From assembly GCA_028599075.1 (NCBI GenBank), contig JAQRMW010000116.1:1-37809 (forward strand): a stretch of DNA of 37,809 nt. The letters are read 5' to 3'. The stretch's first letter is position 1. Each line of letters begins with the position of its first letter. The position numbers and the translations under genes were made by a program. The notes beneath the pieces were generated by a model. It was not told the DNA's origin. It did no database searches and worked only from the letters and a program-made list of their open reading frames with translations. Positions 8,942-17,445 of this stretch are shown piece by piece. This stretch comes from Urechidicola sp. Its GTDB lineage: Bacteria; Bacteroidota; Bacteroidia; Flavobacteriales; Flavobacteriaceae.

Positions 8942-9961
8942 TTGAATCAGAATAAAAAAATAAGATTTGCCGTGGTTGGCTGTGGACATATTGGTAAGCG
9001 GCATGCAGAAATGATTAACCGAAATTCTAATGCAGAACTGGTTGCATTGATTGATGTAAAACCAAAAGAAGAACTGAATATTAGTCAATATGACCTTCCT
9101 TTTTTTGCCAGCTTAGAAGATTTTTTACTAAGCGATATTAAAACAGATGTTGTTACTGTAGCTACTCCTAACGGATTTCATGCATCACAAGCAATAAATG
9201 CTTTAGAAGCTGGAAATAATGTTGTAATAGAAAAACCATTGGCACTATCAAAAGCAGACGCTGAAGCTGTAATTTTTAAAGCCTTGAATGTTGGGAAACA
9301 AATTTTTGCTGTGATGCAAAATCGGTATTCACCTCCTTCGATTTGGATTAAAGGATTGATCGACAATAAAACTCTGGGCGATATTTATTCCGTTCATATC
9401 AATAGTTTTTGGAACCGTGATGAACGATATTACACAGAGGGTTCTTGGCACGGAGATAAAAAGCTAGATGGAGGTACATTGTTTACGCAGTTCTCTCATT
9501 TTATAGATATTATGTATTGGTTGTTTGGAGATGTAACAAATATCAAATCGGTAATTAAAGATTTTAAGCATCAAAAGCTAACAGATTTTGAAGATGCAGG
9601 AATCGTCAACTTTGAATTTGTAAATGGGGGAGTAGGGAGTTATAATTTCTCAACTGCATTGTGGAATAAGAACATGGAAAGCTCTATGACAATTATTGCT
9701 GAAAATGGAGCCGTAAAAATTGGTGGTCAATATATGAATGAGGTAGAATATTGTCATATCGAAAATTATGAAATGCCAATTTTAGAACCTACAAATCCAG
9801 GGAACGATTATGGAGACTATAAGGGTTCTGCCCAAAATCATCACTTTGTAATTCAGAATGTAGTAGATGTTTTACAGGGGAAGAAATCAATTACTACCAA
9901 TGCTTTGGAAGGGATGAAAATTGTTGATATTATTGAGCGTATTTATAAAAGTGCCAACTAA
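8942..9961 (+). CDS. Gfo/Idh/MocA-family NAD-dependent sugar dehydrogenase
   Basis: A 339-residue oxidoreductase expected to act on a nucleotide sugar for the polysaccharide, possibly like WbpB/WlbA that oxidise UDP-aminosugar uronates. The N-terminal Rossmann motif is FAVVGCGHIGKRH, the catalytic/cofactor motif EKP is at residues 97-99, and the C-terminal domain contains GGTLFTQFSHFIDIMYWLFG with the conserved catalytic-site His. The start is a TTG at 8942: no ATG is available, and the dinucleotide-binding strand begins only 8 residues in, so a later start would break the fold. It is 2 bp after wzc, and its stop overlaps the next start in TAATG, showing tight translational coupling. The substrate is inferred from context only. 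Confidence 0.88.
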   Translation: MNQNKKIRFAVVGCGHIGKRHAEMINRNSNAELVALIDVKPKEELNISQYDLPFFASLEDFLLSDIKTDVVTVATPNGFHASQAINALEAGNNVVIEKPLALSKADAEAVIFKALNVGKQIFAVMQNRYSPPSIWIKGLIDNKTLGDIYSVHINSFWNRDERYYTEGSWHGDKKLDGGTLFTQFSHFIDIMYWLFGDVTNIKSVIKDFKHQKLTDFEDAGIVNFEFVNGGVGSYNFSTALWNKNMESSMTIIAENGAVKIGGQYMNEVEYCHIENYEMPILEPTNPGNDYGDYKGSAQNHHFVIQNVVDVLQGKKSITTNALEGMKIVDIIERIYKSAN

Positions 9962-10566
9962 TGTTGTCTCAAAAACAGCAAATAAGCAAACGCCTTTTTG
10001 ATATTTCTTTGGGAATAATAGGTTTGATTATTTTTCTTCTCCCAATGATTTTCTTTATTATTATTGCTTCTTTCTCAACAAAATCTTTCGGAATATTTTC
10101 TCAAAATAGAGTAGGGAAGAATGCCAAGCTATTCAAACTATTTAAGATTAAATCGATGCGTGTAAATGATGCTACAAATCATATTACATCAGCAAATGAT
10201 TTACGGGTTACAAAATTCGGAAAATTTCTACGTAAAAGTAAAATGGACGAACTGCCACAGCTTTTTAACGTGTTAATTGGAGATATGAGTTTTGTGGGGC
10301 CAAGACCTGATGTTGAAGGGTATGCTGATAAGTTGATAGGTGATGACAGAATTATTTTATCTGTAAAGCCTGGAATTACAGGGCCTGCAACAATTAAATT
10401 TAATAATGAAGAAGAATTATTAGCACAACAAGAGAATCCTATAAAATATAATGATGAGGTTATTTGGCCTCAAAAAGTAAAAATAAATCTATTGTATATA
10501 GAAGAATGGAGTATGATGAATGATATTCGAAATATCTACATTACTGTGTTACGACTTTCCCAATAA
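9961..10566 (+). CDS. Initiating sugar-phosphate transferase (PglC/WcaJ superfamily)
   Basis: Transfers a sugar-1-phosphate from UDP-sugar to undecaprenyl phosphate, the first step of a polysaccharide repeat unit, at the cytoplasmic face of the inner membrane. At 201 residues it is the short monotopic form, with one N-terminal membrane region (residues 17-37), then FSQNRVGKNAKLFKLFKIKSM, the catalytic Asp-Glu pair in KMDELPQLFNV (D96-E97), and GDMSFVGPRPDVEGYA plus PGITGPATIKF. It begins inside the stop codon of the previous gene. Its 3' end overlaps the convergent hutI by 26 bp, so no terminator fits between them. No glycosyltransferase, flippase or polymerase follows. Confidence 0.92.
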   Translation: MLSQKQQISKRLFDISLGIIGLIIFLLPMIFFIIIASFSTKSFGIFSQNRVGKNAKLFKLFKIKSMRVNDATNHITSANDLRVTKFGKFLRKSKMDELPQLFNVLIGDMSFVGPRPDVEGYADKLIGDDRIILSVKPGITGPATIKFNNEEELLAQQENPIKYNDEVIWPQKVKINLLYIEEWSMMNDIRNIYITVLRLSQ

Positions 10567-11782
10567 TTAAAACAGTATCAATATTATTAGATCCAAAAGC
10601 ATAAGGTAAAAAGCCAATACTCGGAATTTCTTTTGTGATGATGAGATTTGCTTTTTTTCCTTTGGTGATACTACCGTGAGTATTTTGAAGGTTCATTGCA
10701 TAAGCTCCGTTAATTGTAGCGGCATTGATTGCTTCTTCCGGAGTCATTTTCATTTTAATACAAGCTTCTGAAACTACCTGATTCATATTACCTGAGGGTG
10801 TAGAGCCAGGGTTAAAATCTGTTGCTAGTGCTATTGGTAATCCAGCATCAATAATCTTGCGAGCAGGTGTATATGGAATACTTAAAAAATGTGAGCAGAG
10901 TGGTAATGCAACGGGCATAGTGTCAGAATTTTTTAATGCTTCAATATCTTCATCACGCATAACTTCTAAATGGTCTACAGATAAGGCTTTGTGTTTTACA
11001 CCTACTTGAACTCCACCGATTGCCGTAAATTGATTGACGTGGATTTTAGGAGTTAGTCCATGTATTTTTGCTGCAGTTAGCAACCTGTCAGTATCTTCTA
11101 CAGAAAAATAACCAGTTTCGCAAAAGACATCGATAAACTCAGCCAAGTTTTCTTCAGCGACCTTTGGCAGAATTGTTTCTATAACAAAATCTACATAGGC
11201 TGAAGAGTCTTTATTAAATTCAGTCGGAATCGCATGTGCCCCTAAAAAAGTCGCTTTGATTTCGATAGGATAATTTTCTTTTAGCTTTTTGATGACGCGT
11301 AACATTTTCAGTTCTGCATCTAAAGTCAAGCCATATCCTGATTTAATCTCTACAGCACCTGTCCCTAATTGCATCACTTCTTCCAATCGTTTTGATGATT
11401 GCTGATATAAACTATCTTCTGATGTTTCTTGTAGTTTTTTGGCAGAATTTAAAATTCCGCCACCATTATTCGCAATTTCTTCATAACTCGCTCCGTTGAT
11501 TCGCGCTACAAATTCTTGCTCACGATTACCTGCATAAACAATATGTGTATGTGAATCGCACCAAGAAGGCAATATTATTTTGCCCGATGCATCAATGGTT
11601 TTATCAGCATTGATTTTAGGTAGGTTTTCCATCAAACCAAAATCTATAATTAAATCATCTTCAATTAAAAGAAAAGCATTTTTAATACTTGGGAGTATTT
11701 TCATATTAGCTCCAGAAACTTTGTCTACAGACGTTTCTCTAACTTGTACTAATTCTTTTATGTTGATGATGAGTGTTTTCAT
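10541..11782 (-). CDS. hutI: Imidazolonepropionase
   Basis: Hydrolyses 4-imidazolone-5-propanoate to N-formimidoyl-glutamate, the third step of histidine degradation; cytosolic amidohydrolase with one bound metal. Visible ligands are the HxH pair in SWCDSHTHIVYAG (H78, H80), the His of FLGAHAIPTEF and of KIHVNQFTAIGG, and the Asp of ALATDFNPGSTPSGNM. 413 residues is the family length. It lies 11 bp downstream of the zinc-ribbon nuclease-like gene at 11794-12408 and probably shares its transcript. Other hut genes are absent here, so histidine use must rely on genes elsewhere. Its last 26 bp overlap the 3' end of the sugar transferase gene on the other strand. Confidence 0.95.
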   Translation of the reverse strand: MKTLIINIKELVQVRETSVDKVSGANMKILPSIKNAFLLIEDDLIIDFGLMENLPKINADKTIDASGKIILPSWCDSHTHIVYAGNREQEFVARINGASYEEIANNGGGILNSAKKLQETSEDSLYQQSSKRLEEVMQLGTGAVEIKSGYGLTLDAELKMLRVIKKLKENYPIEIKATFLGAHAIPTEFNKDSSAYVDFVIETILPKVAEENLAEFIDVFCETGYFSVEDTDRLLTAAKIHGLTPKIHVNQFTAIGGVQVGVKHKALSVDHLEVMRDEDIEALKNSDTMPVALPLCSHFLSIPYTPARKIIDAGLPIALATDFNPGSTPSGNMNQVVSEACIKMKMTPEEAINAATINGAYAMNLQNTHGSITKGKKANLIITKEIPSIGFLPYAFGSNNIDTVLIIGKVVTQ

Positions 11783-11793
11783 TAATTTATAGA

Positions 11794-12408
11794 TTAGGCA
11801 TTTTCAAAAAACTTAACAGCATAGCTACAGTATTCTATTATTTTATCTTTATCCGTATCAAACTCTTTTCTTTTCCCTAAGTAATTATGACATGTTGGAG
11901 TGATTTCTTTTCCTTTCTTTAATTCTTTATAGGAAATACATTTTATATGTTTTTTTGTTACTAAAACAAATAAAGCATTTTCAAAAGGATATTCACCATA
12001 TTTAGAAATATCTTTTAATTTAAATTCTCCACTTGTACGATATTTTACTTCAATAAAATGTGCTTGATTGTCTTTGAATACAACAAAATCAGGCATCTGT
12101 CTGATGTTTTTTGACACATCACCTCTAACACCTTTTAAGAGGTCTTTAATACCTGGAATTGAGTTTTCCATTCCATAACTAAATACTTGAAATCCTAAAG
12201 AACGAAATAACTCTTCAACAATTGTTTCTGCAATACGACCTTTTATAACTCCAGAAATCCAAGGATTTTCTTTTGTTGATTTAGAGGTAGTTTTGCTTAC
12301 ATTATTTTTAGTTGTATTTTTTTTTGAAGTAGTATCTTCTTTATAACATTTTAAACATAATCCACCATTAAACTTTGTGTAATCACCGCATTTAACACAT
12401 TCTGCCAT
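11794..12408 (-). CDS. Zinc-ribbon protein with a PD-(D/E)XK nuclease-like domain
   Basis: I do not recognise this 204-residue protein as a named family. The N-terminus holds a short zinc ribbon, CVKC and CLKC (Cys4, 7, 18, 21), then a Lys/Ser/Thr-rich linker to about residue 48. The rest fits a PD-(D/E)XK nuclease core: an acidic helix GRIAETIVEELFRSLGF (E61), then MPDFVVF (D107) and AHFIEVKYR (E120-x-K122). That order of E, D and ExK with the intervening lengths is typical of the fold. The domain could nick or cut nucleic acid, or be a binding relic. It is transcribed with hutI (11 bp gap). The upstream intergenic region is made of repeats, so it may be a recent arrival. Nuclease activity is inferred from the motif alone. 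Confidence 0.75.
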   Translation of the reverse strand: MAECVKCGDYTKFNGGLCLKCYKEDTTSKKNTTKNNVSKTTSKSTKENPWISGVIKGRIAETIVEELFRSLGFQVFSYGMENSIPGIKDLLKGVRGDVSKNIRQMPDFVVFKDNQAHFIEVKYRTSGEFKLKDISKYGEYPFENALFVLVTKKHIKCISYKELKKGKEITPTCHNYLGKRKEFDTDKDKIIEYCSYAVKFFENA

Positions 12409-12428
12409 ATTTATTACTTATATGAATA

Positions 12429-12455
12429 CCTACAAGGTTTTGGAAACCTTGCAGG
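12429..12455. repeat. Palindromic CCTACAAGGTTT repeat
   Basis: CCTACAAGGTTT and AAACCTTGCAGG form a 12-bp inverted repeat around TGG with one mismatch. Nearly identical palindromes are scattered between genes in many flavobacterial genomes (recalled, not searched), so it looks like a REP-type element. It could also act as a weak bidirectional terminator. Confidence 0.6.
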
Positions 12456-12493
12456 AGAGTTAATCAATTTTTTACAATCCAAGAGAAAAGAAA

Positions 12494-12639
12494 ACCGAAG
12501 AAGAAACATCAAGCTTCTGTCTTCGGTCATCAAATATAATTCTAATTACTAGAAATCAATTTTATTTACTAAAGACTAAAGACTAAAGACTGATGATAGT
12601 GATCTGGATACAAAAAATCCATCAATCTTTAGTCATCAG
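12494..12639. repeat. Intergenic repeat mosaic
   Basis: ACCGAAGA at 12494-12501 pairs with TCTTCGGT at 12520-12527. Then the heptamer ACTAAAG occurs three times in tandem (12568-12588), followed by ACTGATGA. An inverted counterpart, CTTTAGT then CATCAG, lies at 12627-12639. With the palindrome at 12429, nearly all the 240 bp between the nuclease-like gene and fumC is repeat-like, and I see no gene in it. Confidence 0.5.
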
Positions 12640-12648
12640 ACTTAAAAA

Positions 12649-14046
12649 CTATTTTAGACCGCCAGTCATATCTGCAGGAATTACCCATGCATCATATTCT
12701 TCTTCGGTAACATATCCTAAGCGTACAGCTTCAACTCTTAATGTTGTTCCGTTTGCATGTGCTGTATTTGCTATTTCAGCAGCTTTGTAATATCCAATTT
12801 TTGTATTTAAAGCCGTAACTAACATCAAAGAGTTATTTAATAATTCTTCAATTACTTTATGGTTTGGTTCAATTCCGACAGCACAATTATCATTAAACGA
12901 AACACAAGCATCACCAATCAATCTAGCTGATTGTAATAAGTTAGATGCCATCATTGGTTTAAAAACATTTAATTCATAATGCCCTTGAGTACCACCAACT
13001 GAAATCGCTACATCATTACCCATTACTTGTGCACAAACCATAGTCAATGCTTCAGACTGCGTAGGGTTTACTTTTCCTGGCATAATTGATGAACCTGGTT
13101 CGTTGGCAGGAATAATCAATTCTCCAATTCCTGATCGTGGTCCAGAGGCCATCATACGAATATCATTTGCAATTTTGTTTAAAGACACTGCTAATTGTTT
13201 TAAAGCCCCATGTGTTTCTACAATAGCATCGTGAGCAGCTAAGGCTTCAAATTTATTTGCAGCAGTGATAAAAGGATGCCCTGTAAATTCAGCAATGTAT
13301 TTAGCAACCAATACATCATAACCAGCAGGAGTATTTAATCCTGTTCCAACGGCTGTTCCGCCCAAAGCCAATTCAGATAAATGAGCTAAAGTGTTTTTTA
13401 AGGCTTTTATTCCGTGATTTAATTGTGAAACATATCCAGAGAATTCTTGGCCCACAGTTAGGGGGGTAGCATCCATTAAATGTGTGCGTCCTATTTTTAC
13501 AACATCTTTAAAATCTTCAGATTTTTTTTGCAATGTATCTCGCAATTTTTCAACTCCAGGAATGGTAGTTTCTACAACCATTTTATAACCTGCAATATGC
13601 ATCCCTGTTGGGAATGTGTCATTTGATGATTGTGATTTATTTACATCATCATTTGGCTGAATAGTTTTTTCACCTTCACCAATTACCTTACCAGCAATTT
13701 CGTGAGCTCTGTTTGCAATAACTTCGTTGGTATTCATATTGCTCTGAGTCCCAGAACCTGTTTGCCAAATAACTAAAGGGAATTGATCATCTAGTTTGCC
13801 ATCTAAAATTTCTTCGCAAACTTGCGCAATTAAATCTCTCTTATCAGCTGGTAAAACACCCAATTCGCAATTAGCAAATGCAGCAGCTTTTTTTAGATAT
13901 GCAAAACCATAAACTACCTCTAAAGGCATGGAAGCAGAAGCACCAATTTTAAAATTATTTTTTGAACGTTCTGTTTGTGCACCCCAGTATTTATCTGCTG
14001 GTACTTCTACGTTACCCATGGTATCTTTTTCTATTCTGAATTTCAT
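12649..14046 (-). CDS. fumC: Class II fumarate hydratase
   Basis: Iron-independent fumarase of the citric acid cycle, interconverting fumarate and malate in the cytosol. At 465 residues it is full length. Motifs include [18 protein letters not shown], the substrate-binding [19 protein letters not shown], and the family signature [16 protein letters not shown] with the mobile-loop catalytic Ser. The start [16 protein letters not shown] is the standard class II N-terminus. A good octamer, TAAATTTG, lies at 14069-14076 on the minus strand, giving a short leader. It appears monocistronic, with the repeat-rich gap 12409-12648 downstream. Confidence 0.97.
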   Translation of the reverse strand: MKFRIEKDTMGNVEVPADKYWGAQTERSKNNFKIGASASMPLEVVYGFAYLKKAAAFANCELGVLPADKRDLIAQVCEEILDGKLDDQFPLVIWQTGSGTQSNMNTNEVIANRAHEIAGKVIGEGEKTIQPNDDVNKSQSSNDTFPTGMHIAGYKMVVETTIPGVEKLRDTLQKKSEDFKDVVKIGRTHLMDATPLTVGQEFSGYVSQLNHGIKALKNTLAHLSELALGGTAVGTGLNTPAGYDVLVAKYIAEFTGHPFITAANKFEALAAHDAIVETHGALKQLAVSLNKIANDIRMMASGPRSGIGELIIPANEPGSSIMPGKVNPTQSEALTMVCAQVMGNDVAISVGGTQGHYELNVFKPMMASNLLQSARLIGDACVSFNDNCAVGIEPNHKVIEELLNNSLMLVTALNTKIGYYKAAEIANTAHANGTTLRVEAVRLGYVTEEEYDAWVIPADMTGGLK

Positions 14047-14068
14047 GTTGATGAATTTTAATGAGTTA

Positions 14069-14076
14069 CAAATTTA
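14069..14076 (-). promoter_or_regulatory. Candidate -7 element of fumC
   Basis: Minus strand TAAATTTG, an exact TAnnTTTG match 22 bp before the fumC start. No clear -33 element was seen. Confidence 0.45.
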
Positions 14077-14187
14077 CGAATATGAAAATTATTTGCAGTC
14101 TTTTTATAAAGGATAATTAAGTATTTATTTGTGAGGGTCAAAACAAAAAAAATAAAAACTTGTTATTATTAAATAAAAAAATAATAG

Positions 14188-14195
14188 TAGATTTG
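14188..14195 (+). promoter_or_regulatory. Candidate -7 element of the small membrane protein gene
   Basis: TAGATTTG matches TAnnTTTG, 28 bp before the ATG at 14224. Together with the terminator at 14427 it defines a short monocistronic unit. Confidence 0.5.
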
Positions 14196-14223
14196 TGGCA
14201 ACTTATAAAAAACGAATAAAAAC

Positions 14224-14403
14224 ATGTTGGACTTTTCTCAATATTCAGGATTTTTACTTTTCTTAACCATATTTACTATGGGGTTTTGGTTAATGATTTT
14301 CTTAATCTCTTTTGTGATCCCTTATTGGATTATAGGATATTTTAGAGAAGAATGGAAATACAGAAAGCAAGAAAGAAAAGCTGATGCTGTATTTGAAGAA
14401 TAG
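14224..14403 (+). CDS. Small membrane protein, 59 residues
   Basis: An open frame of 59 codons begins MLDFSQYSGFLLFLTIFTMG and ends KADAVFEE. It has one long or two close hydrophobic segments (about residues 9-39), then a charged tail (REEWKYRKQERKADAVFEE) that would face the cytoplasm. I do not recognise a family. Support for it being a real gene is its position: a matching promoter octamer 28 bp upstream and a strong rho-independent terminator 23 bp after the stop, with nothing else between. The hydrophobic then charged pattern also does not look like random AT-rich translation. Function is unknown. Confidence 0.7.
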   Translation: MLDFSQYSGFLLFLTIFTMGFWLMIFLISFVIPYWIIGYFREEWKYRKQERKADAVFEE

Positions 14404-14426
14404 CAGCAACTTAAGAATACATAACG

Positions 14427-14456
14427 AAAGGCTCTGATTTTATCAGAGCCTTTTTT
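14427..14456 (+). terminator. Rho-independent terminator
   Basis: AAAGGCTCTGAT pairs perfectly with ATCAGAGCCTTT around a 3-base loop and runs into six T. It ends the small membrane protein transcript. Confidence 0.9.
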
Positions 14457-14535
14457 GTTGCTTCTTTTTTGATCTAACTATTTTCATCAGTATTTCTGAT
14501 TTATCCGTATTTTGCAATATCAATTTATATGCCTT

Positions 14536-15900
14536 ATGCAAAACCTCATACAAGCACAACGTAATTTTTTTAATAGTAACGCAACTAAAGATATAAAATT
14601 TAGAAAACAACAATTAAAAAAACTATTTAATGTACTCAAAGATAATGAGCAGTTAATGTATGATGCCATTTATACTGATTTTAAAAAATCAGCTTTTGAT
14701 ACTTATTCAACTGAATTGGCATTAGTTTACTCTGATATTAAAGAAGCGATTAAAAAAGTTGATGATTGGGCAAGTATTAAAAACAGGCCTACTAACCTTC
14801 TTAATTTACCTGCTATAAGTTATGTGATTCCAGAACCATTGGGAGTGTCTTTGGTTATTGGCGCTTGGAATTATCCGTATCAATTATCGTTTGCACCTGC
14901 TGTATCAGCAATTGTTGCAGGATGTACTGTGATTTTAAAACCAAGTGAGATTCCAGAGAATACAAGTAAGACCATAGCTAAGATAATCAATTCAAATTTT
15001 GACTCCGATTTTTTCAAAGTGGTAGAAGGTGGTATTGAAGAAACAACCGAACTACTAAAAGAAAAGTTTGATAAAATATTTTTTACAGGAAGTACTGCTG
15101 TTGGTAAAATTGTATATCAAGCAGCTGCAAAACATCTTACTCCTGTGACTCTAGAATTAGGAGGGAAAAGCCCCGCTTTTATTACTCCAAATGCAAATTT
15201 AAAAATCGCAGCAAAAAGATTGATTTGGTCTAAATTTTTAAATGCTGGACAAACATGTATAGCGCCAGATTATTTATTGGTTCATAAAAGTATTAAGGAT
15301 GATTTTTTGAACTTATTAAAAATCGAAATAGAAAATTCTCATTTTGACACGAAAAACGGTAACTATGTTCAAATTGTAAACAAAAGAAATGTTGAGCGGT
15401 TAATAAAATTGATTGATAAAGAAAAAGTGTACATAGGAGGTAATTACGACATTGAAAAAAGATTGATTGCCCCTACCATTTTAGATGATGTCAATTTTGA
15501 AGATAGCATTATGGAAGAAGAGATTTTTGGTCCCATACTGCCAATCATTTATTATGATAATTTGGAGGAAACTATTGCTAAGGTTAAAGAAATGCCAAAG
15601 CCATTATCTTGTTACGTATTTACAAAAAACAAGACATCAAAAAATAAAATTCTAAGTGAAATTTCTTTTGGTGGAGGCTGTGTCAACGAAGCGGTAATGC
15701 ATCTTTCAAATCCTAATTTTGGATTTGGAGGTGTTGGTGAAAGTGGTATGGGTTCATATCATGGCGAAGAAGGATTCAAAGCTTTTTCGCATTTCAAAAG
15801 CATTCTAGACAAACCTACTTGGATAGAACCTAATATTAAATACTATCCACACACTCCATTAAAATTAAAACTTTTGAAGTTCTTTTTTAGATTTAATTAA
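14536..15900 (+). CDS. Aldehyde dehydrogenase, class 3-like
   Basis: Oxidises an aldehyde to the acid with NAD(P). The chosen ATG at 14536 gives 454 residues, the normal length for the compact class 3 / YwdH-type enzymes. A TTG frame start 8 codons upstream is less likely because MQNLIQAQRNFF aligns with family N-termini. The catalytic Glu is in LELGGKSP (E207) and the catalytic Cys in LNAGQTCIAP (C241), 34 residues apart as expected. The nucleotide-binding FFTGSTAVGK and the EEIFGPILP motif are present. The C-terminus ends in a basic, aromatic stretch (LKLLKFFFRFN) that may touch the membrane, as in fatty-aldehyde dehydrogenases. The gene ends 4 bp from the convergent TPR gene. Substrate unknown. 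Confidence 0.93.
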   Translation: MQNLIQAQRNFFNSNATKDIKFRKQQLKKLFNVLKDNEQLMYDAIYTDFKKSAFDTYSTELALVYSDIKEAIKKVDDWASIKNRPTNLLNLPAISYVIPEPLGVSLVIGAWNYPYQLSFAPAVSAIVAGCTVILKPSEIPENTSKTIAKIINSNFDSDFFKVVEGGIEETTELLKEKFDKIFFTGSTAVGKIVYQAAAKHLTPVTLELGGKSPAFITPNANLKIAAKRLIWSKFLNAGQTCIAPDYLLVHKSIKDDFLNLLKIEIENSHFDTKNGNYVQIVNKRNVERLIKLIDKEKVYIGGNYDIEKRLIAPTILDDVNFEDSIMEEEIFGPILPIIYYDNLEETIAKVKEMPKPLSCYVFTKNKTSKNKILSEISFGGGCVNEAVMHLSNPNFGFGGVGESGMGSYHGEEGFKAFSHFKSILDKPTWIEPNIKYYPHTPLKLKLLKFFFRFN

Positions 15901-15904
15901 TAAC

Positions 15905-16588
15905 CTACTCAGTTAGTTTTACCTCTAAGTTAGATAAAACTTCTTTTGCCAATACAAAATCTGGAAACAATTGTATTGCCTTTTGCATACTTGCTTTTGT
16001 AGCAACCTTATCATCAAGATTTAACTCTGTCAATCCTTTAAGGTAAACAATAGCAGCTTTTAATGGAACAGGTTGATTGTAATTTTGGTTTACAGCGAAC
16101 GTGACATTTTCTGTACCACTATCAGGTAATGACTCTGCCTTTTTTATTGAGGCATAAGCTTCATCAAATTTTTTCAATTCAAATTGTAAAGAAGCTATTT
16201 TGTATGCATGATAATTATTGTTCGAGGTATTCAATAATTTTTTATAACTTTCAATTGCTTTGTCATAAGCCCCTAAAGCTTCTATAGAGAAAGCATTCAT
16301 TTCTAAAATCTCAATATTAGTAGGGTTGTTTTTTAAGGCATCTTCAGTGGCTAAAAAGCAAGATAAATAACTACGTCTATTAAAGTATAAATACGCCAAA
16401 CTATCTTTGTAAACACTTTTTTCTCCTTCTAATGCAATAATATTGTACATCATATTTGTAGCGGTAGATTGATCACCATAAATTAAGGCTTGTTTTAATT
16501 TTTGCTTCTCTAATTCAACTTGATTAGAGGTTTGAGCTATTGAAGAAACAGCAATAAAAAGGGCTAAGAAGAAAAATAATTTTTTCAT
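15905..16588 (-). CDS. Secreted tetratricopeptide-repeat protein
   Basis: A 227-residue protein with a cleavable signal peptide (MKKLFFFLALFIAVSSIAQ) and about four TPR-like helix pairs, recognisable in SYLSCFLATEDALKNNPTNIEILEM-type segments, AYDKAIESYKKLL, KFDEAYASIKKAE and ATKASMQKAIQLFPDFVLA. Such proteins act as periplasmic or outer-membrane scaffolds. No partner can be named from the context. It has its own octamer at 16617-16624 and lies 80 bp beyond the YceI gene, so the two may be separate units. Confidence 0.85.
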   Translation of the reverse strand: MKKLFFFLALFIAVSSIAQTSNQVELEKQKLKQALIYGDQSTATNMMYNIIALEGEKSVYKDSLAYLYFNRRSYLSCFLATEDALKNNPTNIEILEMNAFSIEALGAYDKAIESYKKLLNTSNNNYHAYKIASLQFELKKFDEAYASIKKAESLPDSGTENVTFAVNQNYNQPVPLKAAIVYLKGLTELNLDDKVATKASMQKAIQLFPDFVLAKEVLSNLEVKLTE

Positions 16589-16616
16589 TGTATTTGTATT
16601 TAATAATTTAGAATTG

Positions 16617-16624
16617 CAAAAATA
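16617..16624 (-). promoter_or_regulatory. Candidate -7 element of the TPR gene
   Basis: Minus strand TATTTTTG, matching TAnnTTTG, 28 bp before the start at 16588. Confidence 0.4.
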
Positions 16625-16668
16625 TCAAATTAAGTGAGTTTACTAGTTAAAGTTTTATAAAATAAAAA

Positions 16669-17229
16669 TCAATTTTCTCTAACTAATAAAGCATCAACAC
16701 CCATTTGATGCTCATCCTTAACTGTCATAAATGCTTTAGATGGCCTTTCTAAATTATAATCTGTGATTAATAAAGTCCAATTTGCATGAAGACGTAACCC
16801 ATCTAATTCAGAAGATAAATCAATTTCCAACTCAAGTTCTAGGGTAACTCCTACAAACGTAAAATGACCTTTTACTTTGAGAGTTTGTTTTTCTTTAAGT
16901 GATTCGTCATACAAATCGATTAAATTCCCTTTAAAAGAAACTGTGCTATTCTCTTCTACGTTTATAATCTCATACATGTGTTTATCTCTTTTTTTATTTG
17001 AAGTTTTAATTGAGTTAGCCGGAATAGAAAACTCTATTTCACCCGTTTCAAAATTGATAAATCCATTTAGTTGGTCTGAGGTACCCGTATAAGAATTAAT
17101 TGAAACTTTTGCTTTGAAAAAAGCGGTTCCATTATCAACCACATAAGTTTGGGCATTGATAAAGCTACTGCTTAAAAGAATAAATGTAAGACTAAGGATT
17201 AGAGTCGATGAATTTCTTTTAAATTTCAT
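16669..17229 (-). CDS. YceI-family periplasmic protein
   Basis: A 186-residue protein with a signal peptide ending near FINAQ, followed by a YceI beta-barrel domain. The domain is thought to bind isoprenoid or fatty-acid-like lipids in the periplasm. Family marks are TYVVDNGTAFFKAKVSI at the mature start, GFINFETGEIEFSIPANSIKTSNKKRDKHM (the KRD..M segment is the conserved YceI core), FKGNLIDLYDE, and a C-terminal MGVDALLVREN. It is divergent from the Crp/Fnr regulator across 216 bp that contain a perfect palindrome at 17294-17308. Whether it belongs to the sulfur island is unclear, since none of the shared operators lies in front of it. Confidence 0.9.
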   Translation of the reverse strand: MKFKRNSSTLILSLTFILLSSSFINAQTYVVDNGTAFFKAKVSINSYTGTSDQLNGFINFETGEIEFSIPANSIKTSNKKRDKHMYEIINVEENSTVSFKGNLIDLYDESLKEKQTLKVKGHFTFVGVTLELELEIDLSSELDGLRLHANWTLLITDYNLERPSKAFMTVKDEHQMGVDALLVREN

Positions 17230-17293
17230 AATTTTATTTTTTAAGTTATATTCAATAATTATTTAATTTTATTAGAATTCTAAAAATAGAAGT

Positions 17294-17308
17294 CTAGCTA
17301 TTAGCTAG
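17294..17308. promoter_or_regulatory. Perfect 15-bp palindrome between yceI-like gene and crp/fnr gene
   Basis: CTAGCTA-T-TAGCTAG is a perfect dyad in the divergent intergenic region. It is unlike the TGTAAC boxes of the island. It may be an operator for the YceI gene or the regulator, or chance. Confidence 0.35.
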
Positions 17309-17445
17309 CAATATTTTAAGACAATTCAATAAGAATAAGAGTATTTCTTATAAAATTTTAATTTGCTATAAAAATAATAAAAAATTAATTTGTTAATAGA
17401 ATCGAGAAATATTGATTTTATAATTTTAATGGTTATTTTTACATC

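Noticed and set aside
17384-17399. Possible autoregulatory TTAA-TTTG-TTAA dyad before the regulator gene
   Set aside because: The half-sites lack the GTAAC core and the centre is a base off the geometry of the other sites, so chance in AT-rich DNA is more likely.
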